64,000 nt of DNA. It comes from Pisolithus tinctorius. Taxonomy: Eukaryota > Basidiomycota > Agaricomycetes > Boletales > Pisolithaceae. A program made the translations under genes and the position numbers. This document shows, piece after piece, positions 12,370 through 24,089 of this stretch (position 1 is the stretch's first letter; each line of letters opens with the position of its first letter). The notes beneath the pieces are model-generated. The model ran no database searches. It had not been told where the DNA came from and worked only from the letters and a program-made list of their open reading frames with translations. The DNA is taken from contig JANFAH010000060.1 in NCBI GenBank assembly GCA_024663395.1, positions 186,001 through 250,000 of the forward strand, read 5' to 3'.

Positions 12370-13833
12370 TCACGAGCACGGGTTCTCGACAGCCTGCTGC
12401 ACTTTATCCGTGGAGGACGACGCGCTCTCCTCTATTGAATCTATTCCTTCACCAATTGCCACGTTGCCGATGAGATATCGAAGAACGTCACTGAGGGTAA
12501 TGATGCCCAGCAGCCGACCCTTCTTCCCCCCTCTTTTTTCCTCCTCCTGAATCTCGCATTGAGCATTGTTCTACGGATGCAAGAACCCAACTGACCTCTC
12601 CTTGGACCACGACTAGTCTGTGCACACGACGCTTCTTGATCAACTGCAGAAGCGTGCCGAGCGAATCTCCAGCTGTGCAGATGACAACCCCAGGAAAATC
12701 GGGGGATCGCTGATTCAATGCTTCAGAGATGGTGAGATCGAGTGCTTGGTAAGCGCCGAGTCGCACAAGTGTCTACCGTAAAGCTTCATTGAGAGTTTCA
12801 CCTGAGATGCCCAAGTAACGTACGATAACGTCGACGGTCTCGTAGAGATTGACTACCACGCCGTCTTTGTCGATGATGGGAACGGCAGATATCGCGCGCT
12901 CCGAGAACATGTGCACGACATCAAAGACCGGGGAGTCCAATGTTGCAGTGGCAATAGGCCAGTAAGGGTTAGTATTATCCGGAGGGGGATTTTGAGAGAC
13001 ATAGGTTCCGATCTTCAATTTGCGCAGGGACAGGTGGAGTTGTTGTACTTCTCTCGTGCACTTAAAAAAAGAGGTTGATCCTGTGCGAAAGGAAAGGCAA
13101 TGGGCCATACGTTTATAGATATGAATTTGAGGAGACGATACTGGGTCAGGACGGAGACTATGACTTCATGACCCGTTTCAGTGTCATAATCGAGCAGGGG
13201 GAGACGGCGGGCGTGGGTTTGGATGAGTAGTTTAGCGGCATCGTAAAATGTGCTACTTGGATGTTCACGAAGCATCGGGGGAGTTGCTACGCCCAGACTT
13301 TTCTCGATGTCTGGAATGATCGTTGAGCAACACGAGCACATCAGAAGAGAGAAGGTGGACTGGCCTCTCAATGATTCAAGACGGAATGTTTCGACATCTG
13401 CTGTGGCGGTATCGTAATTAGCATTATCGTAGTAGTACTGGATCAAGTGTATGATGTCCAGGACCGTCAGCATGCCTGCAAACTTGGATTTTTCGCTGTT
13501 CCAAAGGGGAGCAGACACGACTCCTGCGGGGAAATAGAACGATCAATTGCAGATATGCGATCGGAGAGAATCCGGCTTGCCATTGAGGAGAAGACACTGG
13601 AGGGCCTTCTTGACGTTGAGTTTGGTGTCGAGGACGATGAGCCTGTAGCTGACTGGGAATGCGTCGTAACAGGTGCGACCCTTGAGGACGTTGCGGATGG
13701 CGTGGAGTGCGGCATCGTGTGCCTCCTGGGACTGCACAGGCGGGAGATGGGAGGGTGCTCGTGGCCTGCGGGTTGACGGCTTGCGCTTGGGAGTGCGGGG
13801 GGACTGCGTCGGGGACAGCGACGCGTTCATCAT
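12370..13833 (-). CDS. SNF4: AMP-activated kinase gamma subunit (SNF4), CBS-domain protein
   Basis: SNF4 is the regulatory gamma subunit of the Snf1/AMPK energy-sensing kinase. The start is an ATG pair at 13833/13830 (MMNASLSPTQSPR), followed by a basic Ser/Pro-rich leader. The four CBS motifs then follow: CYDAFPVSYRLIVLDTKLN with SKFAGMLTVLDIIHLIQYYY; REHPSSTFYDAAKLLIQTH with RRLPLLDYD; YWPIATATLDSPVFDVVHMF with SAVPIIDKDGVVVNLYE; and SPDFPGVVICTAGDSLGTLL with HRLVVVQGE, leading to LLGIITLSDVLRYLIG. The stop is at 12370 after QQAVENPCS. The gene is cut by at least five introns and shares a 68-bp head-to-head promoter with the SSH4-like gene. Confidence 0.93.
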
Positions 13834-13901
13834 GGGGTGTGTGCGATGAGCTCGACAGTTATTTTTATTATTATTTATGTAGATTAGCATATTACATAAT
13901 T

Positions 13902-15881
13902 ATGATCGGGGGGGCTAGCACATCAACCCCGTCGTCGTCTCACCCAGTCCCCGTCATGGCTGCGGTCGTTGTCGGTGCGCATGACCAGTCCTACGACGAG
14001 CCCAAGGTCGATCTCCAAGTCCCATCATGGCAGGACACACTTTTTGGCACAAATCATCAGCCAGACTATCCAGACCAGCCAACTAACACTCCAGACCCGC
14101 TGCTCTTCGTTCTCCCGCTTCTCATCGTCCTCTCAACCTTCTTTTTCATTCTGCTGCTATTTCTCATATGTATCATATTCATACGCAAACGTCGCGGTAT
14201 CTCTCTCGGCGACAGCGACGGCCCAACCGATATGAGTCGAGAAGACTACATCGATGGTGAGGGCGGCTTCGAAGGTGTAGAGTCTCGCTGGCTCGAGAGC
14301 GTCGCAGAACCGGTCCGCAGAGAATATCTCAGAGCCAAAGGTATTCTTGCACTCTCCCCTTTCCATCGGCGCAGCCTTCTCATCTCTTCCCCCGCCTTAT
14401 AGACTACCAACTCCAATATCCTCCCAACTCACAACCAACCGATATCACCTTATCGCAATTTGTATCCATTCAGGAAAAAGGCGTTGCTGCCTGGTCTTTC
14501 GAACCAGACGACTTGACCATCAATTCCCTCCTCGTCCATGCCCGTACAGAGATCACTTTCCTTCCCGACCCTGCCACCGCTTCCAGTGTTCAGTCCAACC
14601 TCCCGCTTCCCAAGTTAAACGAAGTCTATTATTGGGAGGTCAAAATGTTCGATCTTCCGGAAACCACCACCGTCGCCGTCGGATTGGCAACAAAACCTTA
14701 CCCAGCTTTCCGGTTGCCCGGTTTCAACCGTCATTCCGTTGCATATCACTCTAACGGTGATAGATGCTATAACTATCCCTTCACCACCACTTCATTTGGC
14801 TCTCCATTAAAAGAGGGCGATGTCCTTGGCGTTGGTTATCGTCCCCGCAGTGGTACAGTTTTCTTCACCAGAAACGGCCGTAAGATGGAGGATGCGTTTG
14901 TTGGCTTCAACCGATTCAACCTATTCCCCACCATTGGCGCAGACGGTCCGTGCAGCGTTCATGTGAATCTAGGCCAGGCAGGTTTCGTCTTCATCGAGGC
15001 GAACGTCAAGAAGTGGGGGCTAGCGCCTAGTGTCGGAACGCTCGCTCCTCCGCCGGCCTACGGCAGCGAACGTGGTAGCATCCTGCTGGATGTCGGCGGT
15101 GGTGTCCGACCTGGTGGGATAACATTTTGCCCTCAGAGTGCGCCCAGCGCTTCATCTATCCGCTCACCTCGGCGTCACCGCCTCAGACGGCCAAAGAGCA
15201 CACCTTCCAACAGTCTCCCCACATCATCACTCTCACGTGGTACTGGTACTTCTCAGCAGTCGTCGACTCTGCCCCAGCCACCTAGTCCCATTGACGAAGA
15301 AACGGATGAAAGCAATGCTGGACCATCAGCTAATCGTGGATACATCTCGCCTACCGATTTACTATTCCATACCCCCCCATTAGAACGCCACCCTCCATTA
15401 TCATCCGAGGATGAAGGTGGTATACAGGAGGATCCGCACTCACCATCCTCTTCCCGCTCACGATCTTCCGACAGTGAAGATGGTACGAGTAGTCCCTAAC
15501 CTCCTGAACCTGTAATGCGGTTCGCTTACCCACTCTTTACGATATCCAGGTTCGGATTTAACTATCCAGGTACATCCACCACCTGATTCGCCCCACACGC
15601 CGGACTCTCCAACCCCGAATCAAGATATTCGTCTACAAGCTTTACCCAGTGCTCTCTCGCCGCACCGTGGAGAGATCGACAGCGGGGAGTCGCTTTCAAG
15701 GCGCGACCCTCCCGCGTACTCTCCACTGGATGCGTACGCTTATCCGGAAGGTGTTCATATTGACTTGCCCGCGGATGTCATAGCTGCTGCGCTAGAAGGG
15801 GGCGCGTTGCCTGCCAGCTCGATCGGGCACGGTTCGAGCACACGATCCGAAAGGCGTCGCACTCGGCGGGAGAGACGATAA
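13902..15881 (+). CDS. Membrane SPRY-domain protein, Ssh4-like ubiquitin-ligase adaptor
   Basis: Ssh4/Ear1 proteins sit in endosomal or vacuolar membranes and recruit the Rsp5 ligase through PY motifs. Exon 1 begins at the ATG at 13902 and encodes one strong membrane helix (about residues 68-90, LLFVLPLLIVLSTFFFILLL) followed by basic IRKRRG. After a short intron the SPRY domain runs from VAAWSFEPDDLTIN through YYWEVKMFDLP, TTVAVGLATKPYP, VAYHSNGDRCYNYP, GDVLGVGYRPRSGTVFFTRNG and LFPTIGADGP. The C-terminal region is disordered. Two PY-type motifs are visible, PPAY just after the SPRY domain and DPPAYSP near the C-terminus, as expected for a Rsp5 adaptor. A 63-nt intron near 15,482 joins the last exon. 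The exact cargo cannot be read from sequence. Confidence 0.88.
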
Positions 15882-16278
15882 GGTGGATATATCACGATGG
15901 TTAGTTGAGGGGTTCCTCTTGTGATGAGGTACACATCAGTACTCACTATTATGCTTGATCGCGATTTTAGGGTTCATACGCAAGCTCTGTAACATCGCAT
16001 CTAGGATAAAGTAATCTCTACTTTTCCACTTACCGACGTCGTACGCTATGTATTATGGACTTATCATTTCACGTCCACCCTTGAACCCAAGACACTGAAA
16101 CATGGAGGGCGACCCAACGTGTACAAAAAGCTGACAGCGATGTGATTATTCCTTTACAATTGTAGATCTATAATTTTAATTCTGGGCATGCATAGCTCTC
16201 CATGAATATGACAGATTTTGATGTACCATCCAGTAGCCAACTAAGTCCTTTGATGGGGTATACCAAAAGGCATCTTTC
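15882..16278. other. Convergent intergenic region
   Basis: About 400 bp between the 3' ends of the SSH4-like gene and aspartyl-tRNA synthetase. I see only presumed 3' untranslated sequence with short A/T-rich stretches and no open frame worth calling. Confidence 0.5.
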
Positions 16279-18174
16279 TCAAGGCTCTAAGCGTTTGGGG
16301 TCCCTTGGGAACAGCGATGCACGTCTGATGTTATTGAGCTTTAAGAAGAGCATCAGCACACGTTCCAGTCCGATTCCACCTCCGCCGTGGGGTGGACAGC
16401 CCAAGCGGAAGCCATCGAGGTAACCTTTCATGCTGTCCGGGTCAACACCTTTGGCTCGCATTTGCTCGCAGAGGAAATCGGGGTCGTGGATGCGTTGCGC
16501 GCCCGACATGATCTCTTCCCCCCTCATGAAGAAGTCGTATGAATTAGAAAGCGTCTGGAGACATGGTTATAATCACGAAATTTGGGATAAACTCGAGACT
16601 CACGGGGTCTTCTGGGTCAGGCATAGTATAGAATGGTCGAAGGGCCAGAGGGAACTTGTCGACGATAAAGTAGTCAGTATCGTATTTGGCTCTGACGATG
16701 CGTCCAAGTCTCTTCTCGTTTTCCGTGCTGGTCCCATGTCAAAGAAACCAACGGAAGAACAGAGGTTGAAGACGCTTACTTGATATCATCCAACGCCTCT
16801 CGATCAACCCCGTCTTCAACGAGCAGATCGACAGCTTCTTTGAACGTCAGAACGGGTGTCTCCTCCTCCCACTTAAATTCCTCTGCTTCAAACTGTTGCC
16901 TCACCACCGCAATTTCGTGTCGATATTTCTCCTTCAAACCTTTGAAGATTGCTTTGAACATGCCGTCGATCAAATCGCGGACTTCATGATAGTGCTCCTC
17001 GATCGCCATTTCCAAATCGAGGCCGACGAACTCGGTCATATGGCGATGAGTGTTGGAATCTTCAGCACGAAAAACAGGGGCAATTTCGTAAACTCGCTCG
17101 AAGTCTGCTGCGATTGCCATTTGCTTTGCTAGTTGGGGAGACTGTGCGAGATAGGCTTTGCCTAGTATGAAAGATGAGAAGCAGAAGTTGAAGAGTTTGA
17201 AAAAAGGCATACCCTTGAAGTAATCGACTTTGAAAACGGAAGCTCCAGATTCTGTGGCAGATCCTTGAAGCTTAGGGCTGTGAATTTCTATGAAGCCGTT
17301 CGTGTTCAAATAATCGCGGAACAAATTCCCGATGGCATGCTGGAGCTTGAAGATAGCCTGATTCGTTGTCGTCTGATGCCAACGTCAGATGTCCGAGTAA
17401 GAATAGAAGGATTAAACACGCACGCGAAGATCCAATACACGGTTGTTTAGACGTGTGTCGAGTAACACTCTGTTGAACTGCCCCTCTACTTCTGGAGCAG
17501 TCTCAGATCGAGAGGCATCTTCAAGCGAAAATGGCAAACGGCTTTCGATGCCAGATAAGAGCCATAGCTTCCAATCCGAGTGTCACAACAAGTTCAGAAA
17601 GCGTTGATTACTGTCGCTCACTTCTAGAATGTGAATCTCGACTTCGCTAACGGAAGCGCTTTTGATCGGCTCTGGACTCTTCTTCACGACACCCTCCACA
17701 AGGACGATGCTTTCGTCGGCGAGAGAACCTGCCCACTTAACCATTTGCTTGCTGATCGTATCCTTGGTGACCGACATTAACGCCTGGACGGTATTCGTGC
17801 GTTGCCGTAAATTGAGGAAGACCATTTTGTTTCCCTGAAGACGGGACGTCTGGATTCGTGCGCGAAGGAGCACCTGCTTCCCATCGTCTTGAGCAGTTAG
17901 GGTCGATATATCAGTACGTTCGCGATTTTGGCACGACTGCGATTGATGCATTGGGAGCTTGCCATATCGGCCAACGGAATAATCCTGTAGAGGATGAGCG
18001 CATGACAACCAAGGTCGTGAGGAACACCCTTGCCTCGTCTGCAGCCGCACGAGCCTGTTCTGCTTCCATTGCTTTGGCCGCCTTCTCGGCCTTTTTCTTT
18101 GCTTTTTCTGCCTCCTTGGCTGCCTTCTTCAGAGCACTCTTGGTAGGGGCATCACCGCCATCCGCGCTAGACAT
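16279..18174 (-). CDS. DPS1: Aspartyl-tRNA synthetase, cytosolic
   Basis: A class II synthetase that charges tRNA-Asp. The ATG at 18174 opens a lysine/alanine-rich N-terminal helix ([20 protein letters not shown]), the tRNA-binding extension typical of eukaryotic AspRS. The OB-fold anticodon domain follows ([34 protein letters not shown]). The catalytic domain has [34 protein letters not shown], the motif 2 region [36 protein letters not shown], and motif 3 [12 protein letters not shown] with the terminal [10 protein letters not shown]. All class II motifs are intact. Four or more introns are needed. The gene is head to head with mitochondrial aspartate aminotransferase. Confidence 0.96.
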
Positions 18175-18596
18175 TGGATTAATAGGTTGAAAGAAACTAA
18201 CTATCGCTGATGGGCCTGCAGCGAGTCACTGATTACTTTCAGCCAGTTATCTCATGATTGCTTACATAAGTCATAACATATCGTTTGTCTCGAGGCTTCG
18301 TGATCTCGACTTTATTTAAGTAGAGGACTTATTCTTGTCGATCGCAGCTGGAACCATCCATACTTGCTTGTCATGCAAATGGCTCTACCATAGATGACTG
18401 TCGTCTGTAAACGCGCTTCAATGTCCCGAACAGTGCTTGCACCGGATAACACCGGTCTATTACCGACTTCCCGATTGAGGCTGCGCCAAGTCTTAGCCTT
18501 TCTCAGTAGTGAAAGCCTGAAACACCTGAAAAATTCAACTTACATCCCGACTTTCACTATCCCGACCACTTTCCTTCTGTTTTTCTTGTAGTAATA
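18175..18596. promoter_or_regulatory. Shared upstream region of DPS1 and aspartate aminotransferase
   Basis: About 420 bp between the two start codons. A pyrimidine-rich run (CCACTTTCCTTCTGTTTTTC) directly precedes the aminotransferase ATG, as is common for fungal transcription start regions. I see no convincing binding-site repeat. Confidence 0.4.
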
Positions 18597-20139
18597 ATGC
18601 TGGCCACCACTGCCGTTCGTCGTTCCACTGCTGTCTTTCGTAGTACAGCATCGCTGTCGACGTGGGGTGCCGTGCCCGCCGGTCCACCCGACGCAATCTT
18701 GGGTGAGTGCTGTTTGATGCACATTCCCGAACGCGCACACTGAACTCCAACGAGGTATCACGGAGGCTTTCAAGGCCGACAAAGATCCCCGCAAAATTAA
18801 TCTAGGCGTGGGTGCCTACAGAGACGAAAACGGAAAGCCGTACGTCCTGAATGTAGTAAAGAAGGTCGGGCGTCTGGTGTCTCTGCTATCTATGTCCGTC
18901 TGAAATGCCGTTCAGGCAGAGGAAAGGATTACAGCTGCTAAAATGGACAAGGAATACCTTCCCATCACCGGTCTTGCATCTTTCACCCAGAATGCGGCGA
19001 AGCTTGCCTACGGCGCAGATAGCGAACCCTTGAAACAGAACGCGGTTAGTCGGCATTGTCGTAGCCACAAAAAAGACGCAAGGTCTAAACTAATTATGGT
19101 TGTCAGATCGCCGTCGCACAATCCATCTCCGGAACTGGAGCTCTTAGAATTGGTGGTGCTTTCATGGCAAGGCATTACCCCCACATCAAAGCTATATACC
19201 TCCCCACCCCGACCTGGGGAAACCACATACCTCTCTTTAAAGATTCTGGCCTAGAAGTGCGCCGTTATAGGTATTTCGACAGCAAGACCGTGGGTTTGGA
19301 CTTTGCGGGTATGAAGGAGGACCTCAAGGTTTGGTCGGTTTTGTGTGTTCGAGTGACTTCGGCTCAGATAGTTTGCTGTAGAATGCACCTGAGGGCGCTA
19401 TCGTGTTGCTCCACGCTTGTGCACACAATCCTACCGGGGTCGACCTCACACAACAGCAGTGGAAGGAACTGTCCGACCTCGTCGCCGAAAAGCAGCTCTT
19501 TCCATTCTTTGACATGGCTTACCAGGGCTTTGCTTCCGGGTCCACGGATCATGATGCATTTGCTGTCCGTCATTTCGTCTCACAAGGTCACCGCATTGCT
19601 CTCTGCCAATCATTTGCTAAAAACATGGGTCTGTATGGTGAACGGGTGGGCGCGTTCTCGTTGACGACACAGAACGAAGAAGAGGGGAAGCGGGTTGACA
19701 GTCAAATTAAGATCATCATTCGTCCTATGTTCTCGAATCCCCCGCTTCACGGTGCCCATATTGCCAACACCATTTTGTCTGACCCGGAACTTTACCAGGA
19801 ATGGGAAGGTGAAGTGAAGGGTATGGCTGGCCGCATCATCAACATGAGAGAAAGGCTGTATGATCTTTTGACTCATGAATTGAAGACTCCAGGAGAGTGG
19901 GGTCACATCAAGAGCCAGATTGGCATGTTCAGGTATGGGAGACAGAGAACTTTCTTAATCCTAATATTGACTTCGCATCTAGCTTTACTGGACTACAGAC
20001 TGAACAATGCAAAGCTCTTGCGGAGAAGGCACATATTTACATGACGATGGACGGACGTATCTCGATGGCTGGCTTGAACGGCAGTAACATCGAGTACTTC
20101 GCTCAAAGCGTGAACGCTGCAGTTAGAGGCAACCTGTGA
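18597..20139 (+). CDS. Aspartate aminotransferase, mitochondrial
   Basis: This PLP enzyme exchanges aspartate and 2-oxoglutarate for oxaloacetate and glutamate. The N-terminus [20 protein letters not shown] is rich in Arg, Ser and Thr and free of acidic residues, which fits a mitochondrial presequence. The core has [31 protein letters not shown], the substrate loop [37 protein letters not shown] (the NPTG signature), the PLP-lysine segment [33 protein letters not shown] and the C-terminal [14 protein letters not shown]. The serine-lysine pair SFAKN carries the Schiff-base lysine. About six introns interrupt the gene. All key residues I can check are present. Confidence 0.96.
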
Positions 20140-20653
20140 TTTTCCTGGAATAGATGCTGATAATGTTATGGCTTTCATATTATTTATTTCCCTTGGGAGG
20201 ACTTGCTACTCAGTGAAATGCAGTATGCATCGGGCACCAAGCACCAACACCCCTCGAATTTTTGATCGTTGATGGTGGCGAATCACTTGATTGCGTGCCG
20301 TGTCTCTGCACGTACTGTGACTTTGTTCAGGCTCTTAGTGCGGGAAACTCCGATGTACTTAAATACCACGTCCGTCTTTCTTTCTACCTACATATGCTGA
20401 CTCTCGAGCAGCCCACGGGTGTGCGGTGCCAATCGTGAGCTTCGTGGTCAATTTAGAGGTTGAGGGCTACGGATAGTAGGTCAGACAGCTAATGCTTTGC
20501 ACTGTGCGAAGGTGCTTCCCCATCCACGCCTTGAGCTGACGGCAGGACGACACCTCGCTGCGAATCATTCTTTCATTATCCCCTATCATCCCTCCAACGT
20601 TTCCCACTGCTGCGACCACTTGGCACTCCACAATCTGGGGCAACACCGTATAG
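20140..20653. other. Intergenic, no gene called
   Basis: About 510 bp between aspartate aminotransferase and the next forward gene. An open frame beginning with TTG at 20497 overlaps the following gene in another frame and lacks an ATG, so it was not called. Confidence 0.4.
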
Positions 20654-21690
20654 ATGCCTTCACTAGTGATGAGCTCACGGTCGCGGATTCAGCTTCAGCT
20701 AGACCCACCTCTGACTTCGAGGGTGTTGACTGCGAGGCAACAACTGAGTAAGTATCGCCCGCGGACGCCAGCTCGGCTACGCGTGGATCGAGCGTGTGTT
20801 CACCCTCGGAAGAAGTCAGTGACGTCAATCACGAGAATCCGCCTTCATCGGGAGTTGCACCTTCCAATCGTCGGAGAGTGTTTGAGGGAATTTACCGTAT
20901 TTTCCGCGTAATCAGCATGATGGCACTTGGTTTAATACGGGTAACATCCCACCCTGCCACCCGCCTTCAAATCCTCAGACCGTTCCCCTGCCTTGTTCAA
21001 ATGATGGATGGCTCCATGTCGGGTCCTCCGTCTTCGCAGGTTAACTGTCAGCGATCCTTCAACCCTGCAAAACATCTCACGCTGCAGCCAACGGGTACGG
21101 AAGCTTTCCCGTCTACCTTTAATGGCCTGGAATTGTGGAGTGAAGGAGAAGGAAAAGAGTTGGATTCGAATCCGCATCTCGCGGAAAACTTCCAAGTTCC
21201 ACAAGACTCAGAGATGCATGGAGCGGGAATAGCCATCCGCACACCTCCACTGTCTGGGGACCAATCCCCCCCACTCCGCCACACGCTCCCAACGAGGCAT
21301 TCTAATGGCATCATGCAGCGCATTAGGAGGGCTGGGGCCCGCATCAAAAGCTTGGTTAGGCGTCAAAAAAGGAGTACGGATAGTGGTGGATTGATTCGAA
21401 GTAGTAGTTCTGGAGTCGCCATGGTACCTGGGAGTGACGATGGAAGTGTCGAAATTGCCGCTCCGCTCCTTCATGGCAAATTTCCTTCTACATCGCTTCC
21501 ACCTCAAATTCCTCCTCTTAGCTTCGATGATGGGGGTACACCGAACGAAGAGGCAGAGGCGAGCCCCGAACGGTTACCCAAACTAATTCTCTACCGCAGC
21601 CCCTCCAAACGTGCCTCTACCAGTGGCTCTGTTCCTTCGCGGGAAGGGAGGACTAGCAGGACGTTTAAGCGGCTTTCTCTTGCCACATAA
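20654..21690 (+). CDS. Hypothetical disordered Ser/Pro-rich protein
   Basis: I do not recognise this protein. The best model starts at ATG 20654 (MPSLVMSSRSRIQLQLD). It splices a GTAAGT donor at 20748 to an acceptor ending at 20812, giving 323 residues. Without this intron no ATG precedes the long frame. A hydrophobic stretch (IFRVISMMALGLIRV) near residue 65 might be a single membrane helix. The rest is Ser/Pro-rich with basic patches, for example a run of Arg and Lys around RIKSLVRRQKR and the tail SRTFKRLSLAT, which holds possible kinase sites. An alternative acceptor (ending at 20819) would join a different, ATG-less first frame. Codon content and the absence of stops over 290 codons support a real gene. 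Confidence 0.5.
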
Positions 21691-22385
21691 AACGACCGTG
21701 GATCCACTTCCTAGTAGACCCGCGAGTATCTTTGTTGGTATGTTACTCTTTAGTCCTTCCTATACACCCAATAGCCATGCCATGGATTTTTTTACCCTCG
21801 TATCCTACCTTGTACCCCATTTAATGGGTCAGTTACGCACCCTATTGTTTGTTACCGGTGTCCTCCAGGTTGGCTGACACCTTACTTGTATTAGTGCTAT
21901 AGCCGCTCGGCGAAGTAGGCAGCATCGGAATTATTTTGCACAGCGGCCTTGACGTACCGTGCATGACATTCCCGGACCCATAGTATTGTGAATCTGTTGT
22001 CTTCTTGATGGCCTAGACACACCCCTCGGAGTAAGCGATACTACGTTGTCAAGCGGCAGAACAAGAGTAGTAGGGACCGCGCGTATGGAATGGAAGTCGG
22101 TTAATCAGGATGCCTTCATTAATATGACAGAACAATGGCGTCGGTCTGCAATTGTCCAAATAAGGCAGGTAACAAAGAACAAAACCTCCCTTGCAACGGC
22201 ATTCAATGCCTCCGGCTGAGGGACCGGGGCGGTTGTCAATATAAGTTCGGTGAGACCACAGGCTCTCATCACGTTCACTCCCACTCTTTCTGTCTGCAGT
22301 CTCTCCTTCAACCAGCCGTGCAGGACCGCGCGCTTTTTGGACTTCTTCAGTCGAACACTTCACGTTTGATACGTCTTAGGGAATC
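21691..22385. other. Intergenic, no gene called
   Basis: About 700 bp between the hypothetical gene and the Sur7/PalI-like gene. Both strands carry only short frames with frequent stops. I see no repeat or RNA gene. Confidence 0.4.
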
Positions 22386-23305
22386 ATGCTGGCCGATCTT
22401 TCGAAAGCCACCACCCTCTACCTTACACCGATCCTAATGCTTACAGCTGTATTCCTCATACTGTTTGCATACCTCGCACCCGCTGCCATGCTCCACGGCC
22501 AGGTCGCCCTCCTTACAGTGACACCATCCACCGTATTGACTCAGCCAGGGTCAAATCAACAAGTGGATGGTCCCACGCTGTTTGCGGGACTGCTAGGTCA
22601 GTGATCGTCTGCTTGTCATCGAATGCAGAGCTCATGGCGGCGACAGGATCATGTTCGAAGCCTAACAATGCTGCGGGGCTTACCTGCGCCATGCCCTCTA
22701 TTACCCCAACCTACAGTACGTTTTCTCAATCATCATTGCACATGTTCCCTTCTGAGCGCACTCTACAGATATGTCAGTGTTCACTTCCAATACTCCCAGC
22801 TCCGTTTTAGCAGCCCCTCCTGCAACGACCCCGGCGTTCCTCGCTGTTGCACTAGGATTCACAATCGTCTTCTTCGTTATGTATACTGCCATATCCTTCC
22901 GACACTTGATGGGGAAGGCAGGAGGTTACTGGGAGAAACCGGTTGTGCAAAGGGTATCTGCCTGGATTGGGATCTGTTCCTTCTTGGTTGGTAAGTGCTA
23001 CGGCTTTAGGCTTGACAATGACGAAGATCCGATATGCCCTCTTTTAGGCCTTGCATCTTTCCTTATAATTCGCATGTACTTCGGAAAGGCGGTCTCTGAC
23101 TTTAATCAAAGTATCCAAGGGCAAGGGACTAACGGGCCTCAACTCATCGCAAATACGAGCAATGCCTTTACCAGTAAGTGCCAATCGTCCGCACAGCCAT
23201 CTCGGAGACTGACGCGATTGGCCAGTGGTCTGGGTTGGATATGCATTCTTTGCCATTCCTGTCATCGTTTCGCTGGCAAAGTTGCATGTTCTTGCAACGA
23301 AATAA
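22386..23305 (+). CDS. Four-helix membrane protein, Sur7/PalI-like
   Basis: Sur7/PalI proteins are claudin-like tetraspan proteins of the fungal cortex (eisosome organisation or Rim pH sensing). The ATG at 22386 opens directly into helix 1 (YLTPILMLTAVFLILFAYLA). An extracellular loop holds paired cysteines (LLGSCSKPNNAAGLTCAMP), the family hallmark. Helices 2-4 are FLAVALGFTIVFFVMYTAIS, VSAWIGICSFLVGLASFLII and WVGYAFFAIPVIVSLAKLHV. Five exons joined by short introns are required, and the frame closes at 23305 after LHVLATK. The C-terminus is very short, unlike PalI/Rim9 proteins with long cytosolic tails, so I favour a Sur7-type or generic claudin-like role. Co-occurrence with a Pil1 gene 14 kb away may be chance. 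Confidence 0.75.
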
Positions 23306-24089
23306 TGAATGACATTTTACGCGTACACTGAGCATGTAGACTTTTCAAAGACGGACATCAAGCACACTATTCTAGTTTTTTTTCTTTGGATGTGGTATTA
23401 GGCATGTATGTAGTAGGACTTTCAGACGCCCTGCATATTTTTGGTCGGCGCCTGAAAAACTCGCTGAAAAGATTTTGTTTTTCACTCAAACCCTTATGCC
23501 TCTTGTTGCTTTCCTCTTGGTTTGACCACAATGCACCAGGTGAGTAGTTAGCGTTCTTCGATATTTTTTCCCCCCCAAGTGTCTTGGGACATACGATGAG
23601 TGTTGTATAATCAACCATCAACTGGCACCTCTTAGTCGACTTGATACCGTTCATCCAACTCAGGCTGTACTGTATCACTGACATGAATGACTTTCTGATA
23701 ATTCCTTCATCTCGTCTTACTCGCCGTGTCGACATTTGCTGACGTCCGAGTTCTCTTTACAGTATTTACAGAGGTGACTGTACTTGTCAGTCTAAACATC
23801 ATAGGAATCCCAAATCACCACCCGATGTACCCGTGTCCAACCCACGTCTAGCGTGTGTTCGTGTATGACTTTCCCTCACTATCAGTTATCATGTCGTACG
23901 TCTGCCGTAGCGAGTAATCCTATCTTGCTTTCGATGAACCACTGAGTGTATTGTCCTTGTTCTTGGCTCTGTTAACATTCCCGACGATGCCGTCCTGGTA
24001 TGTTCTAACCGTTGACAAACGACAACGCCAGAGTAAATCAATACTGTCACAATAGCTGATTCAACAATCACCCGAACCCTCGCGGCTCT
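23306..24089. other. Degenerate intergenic region
   Basis: About 780 bp with frequent stops on both strands. The last 150 bp may hold very weak remnants of the N-terminal part of the amidase relic that follows, but I cannot align them with confidence. No RNA gene or repeat was seen. Confidence 0.35.

Noticed and set aside
21155..21180. tRNA B box like GGATTCGAATCC
   Set aside because: No A box, acceptor stem or anticodon arm around it; it lies inside the hypothetical coding frame.
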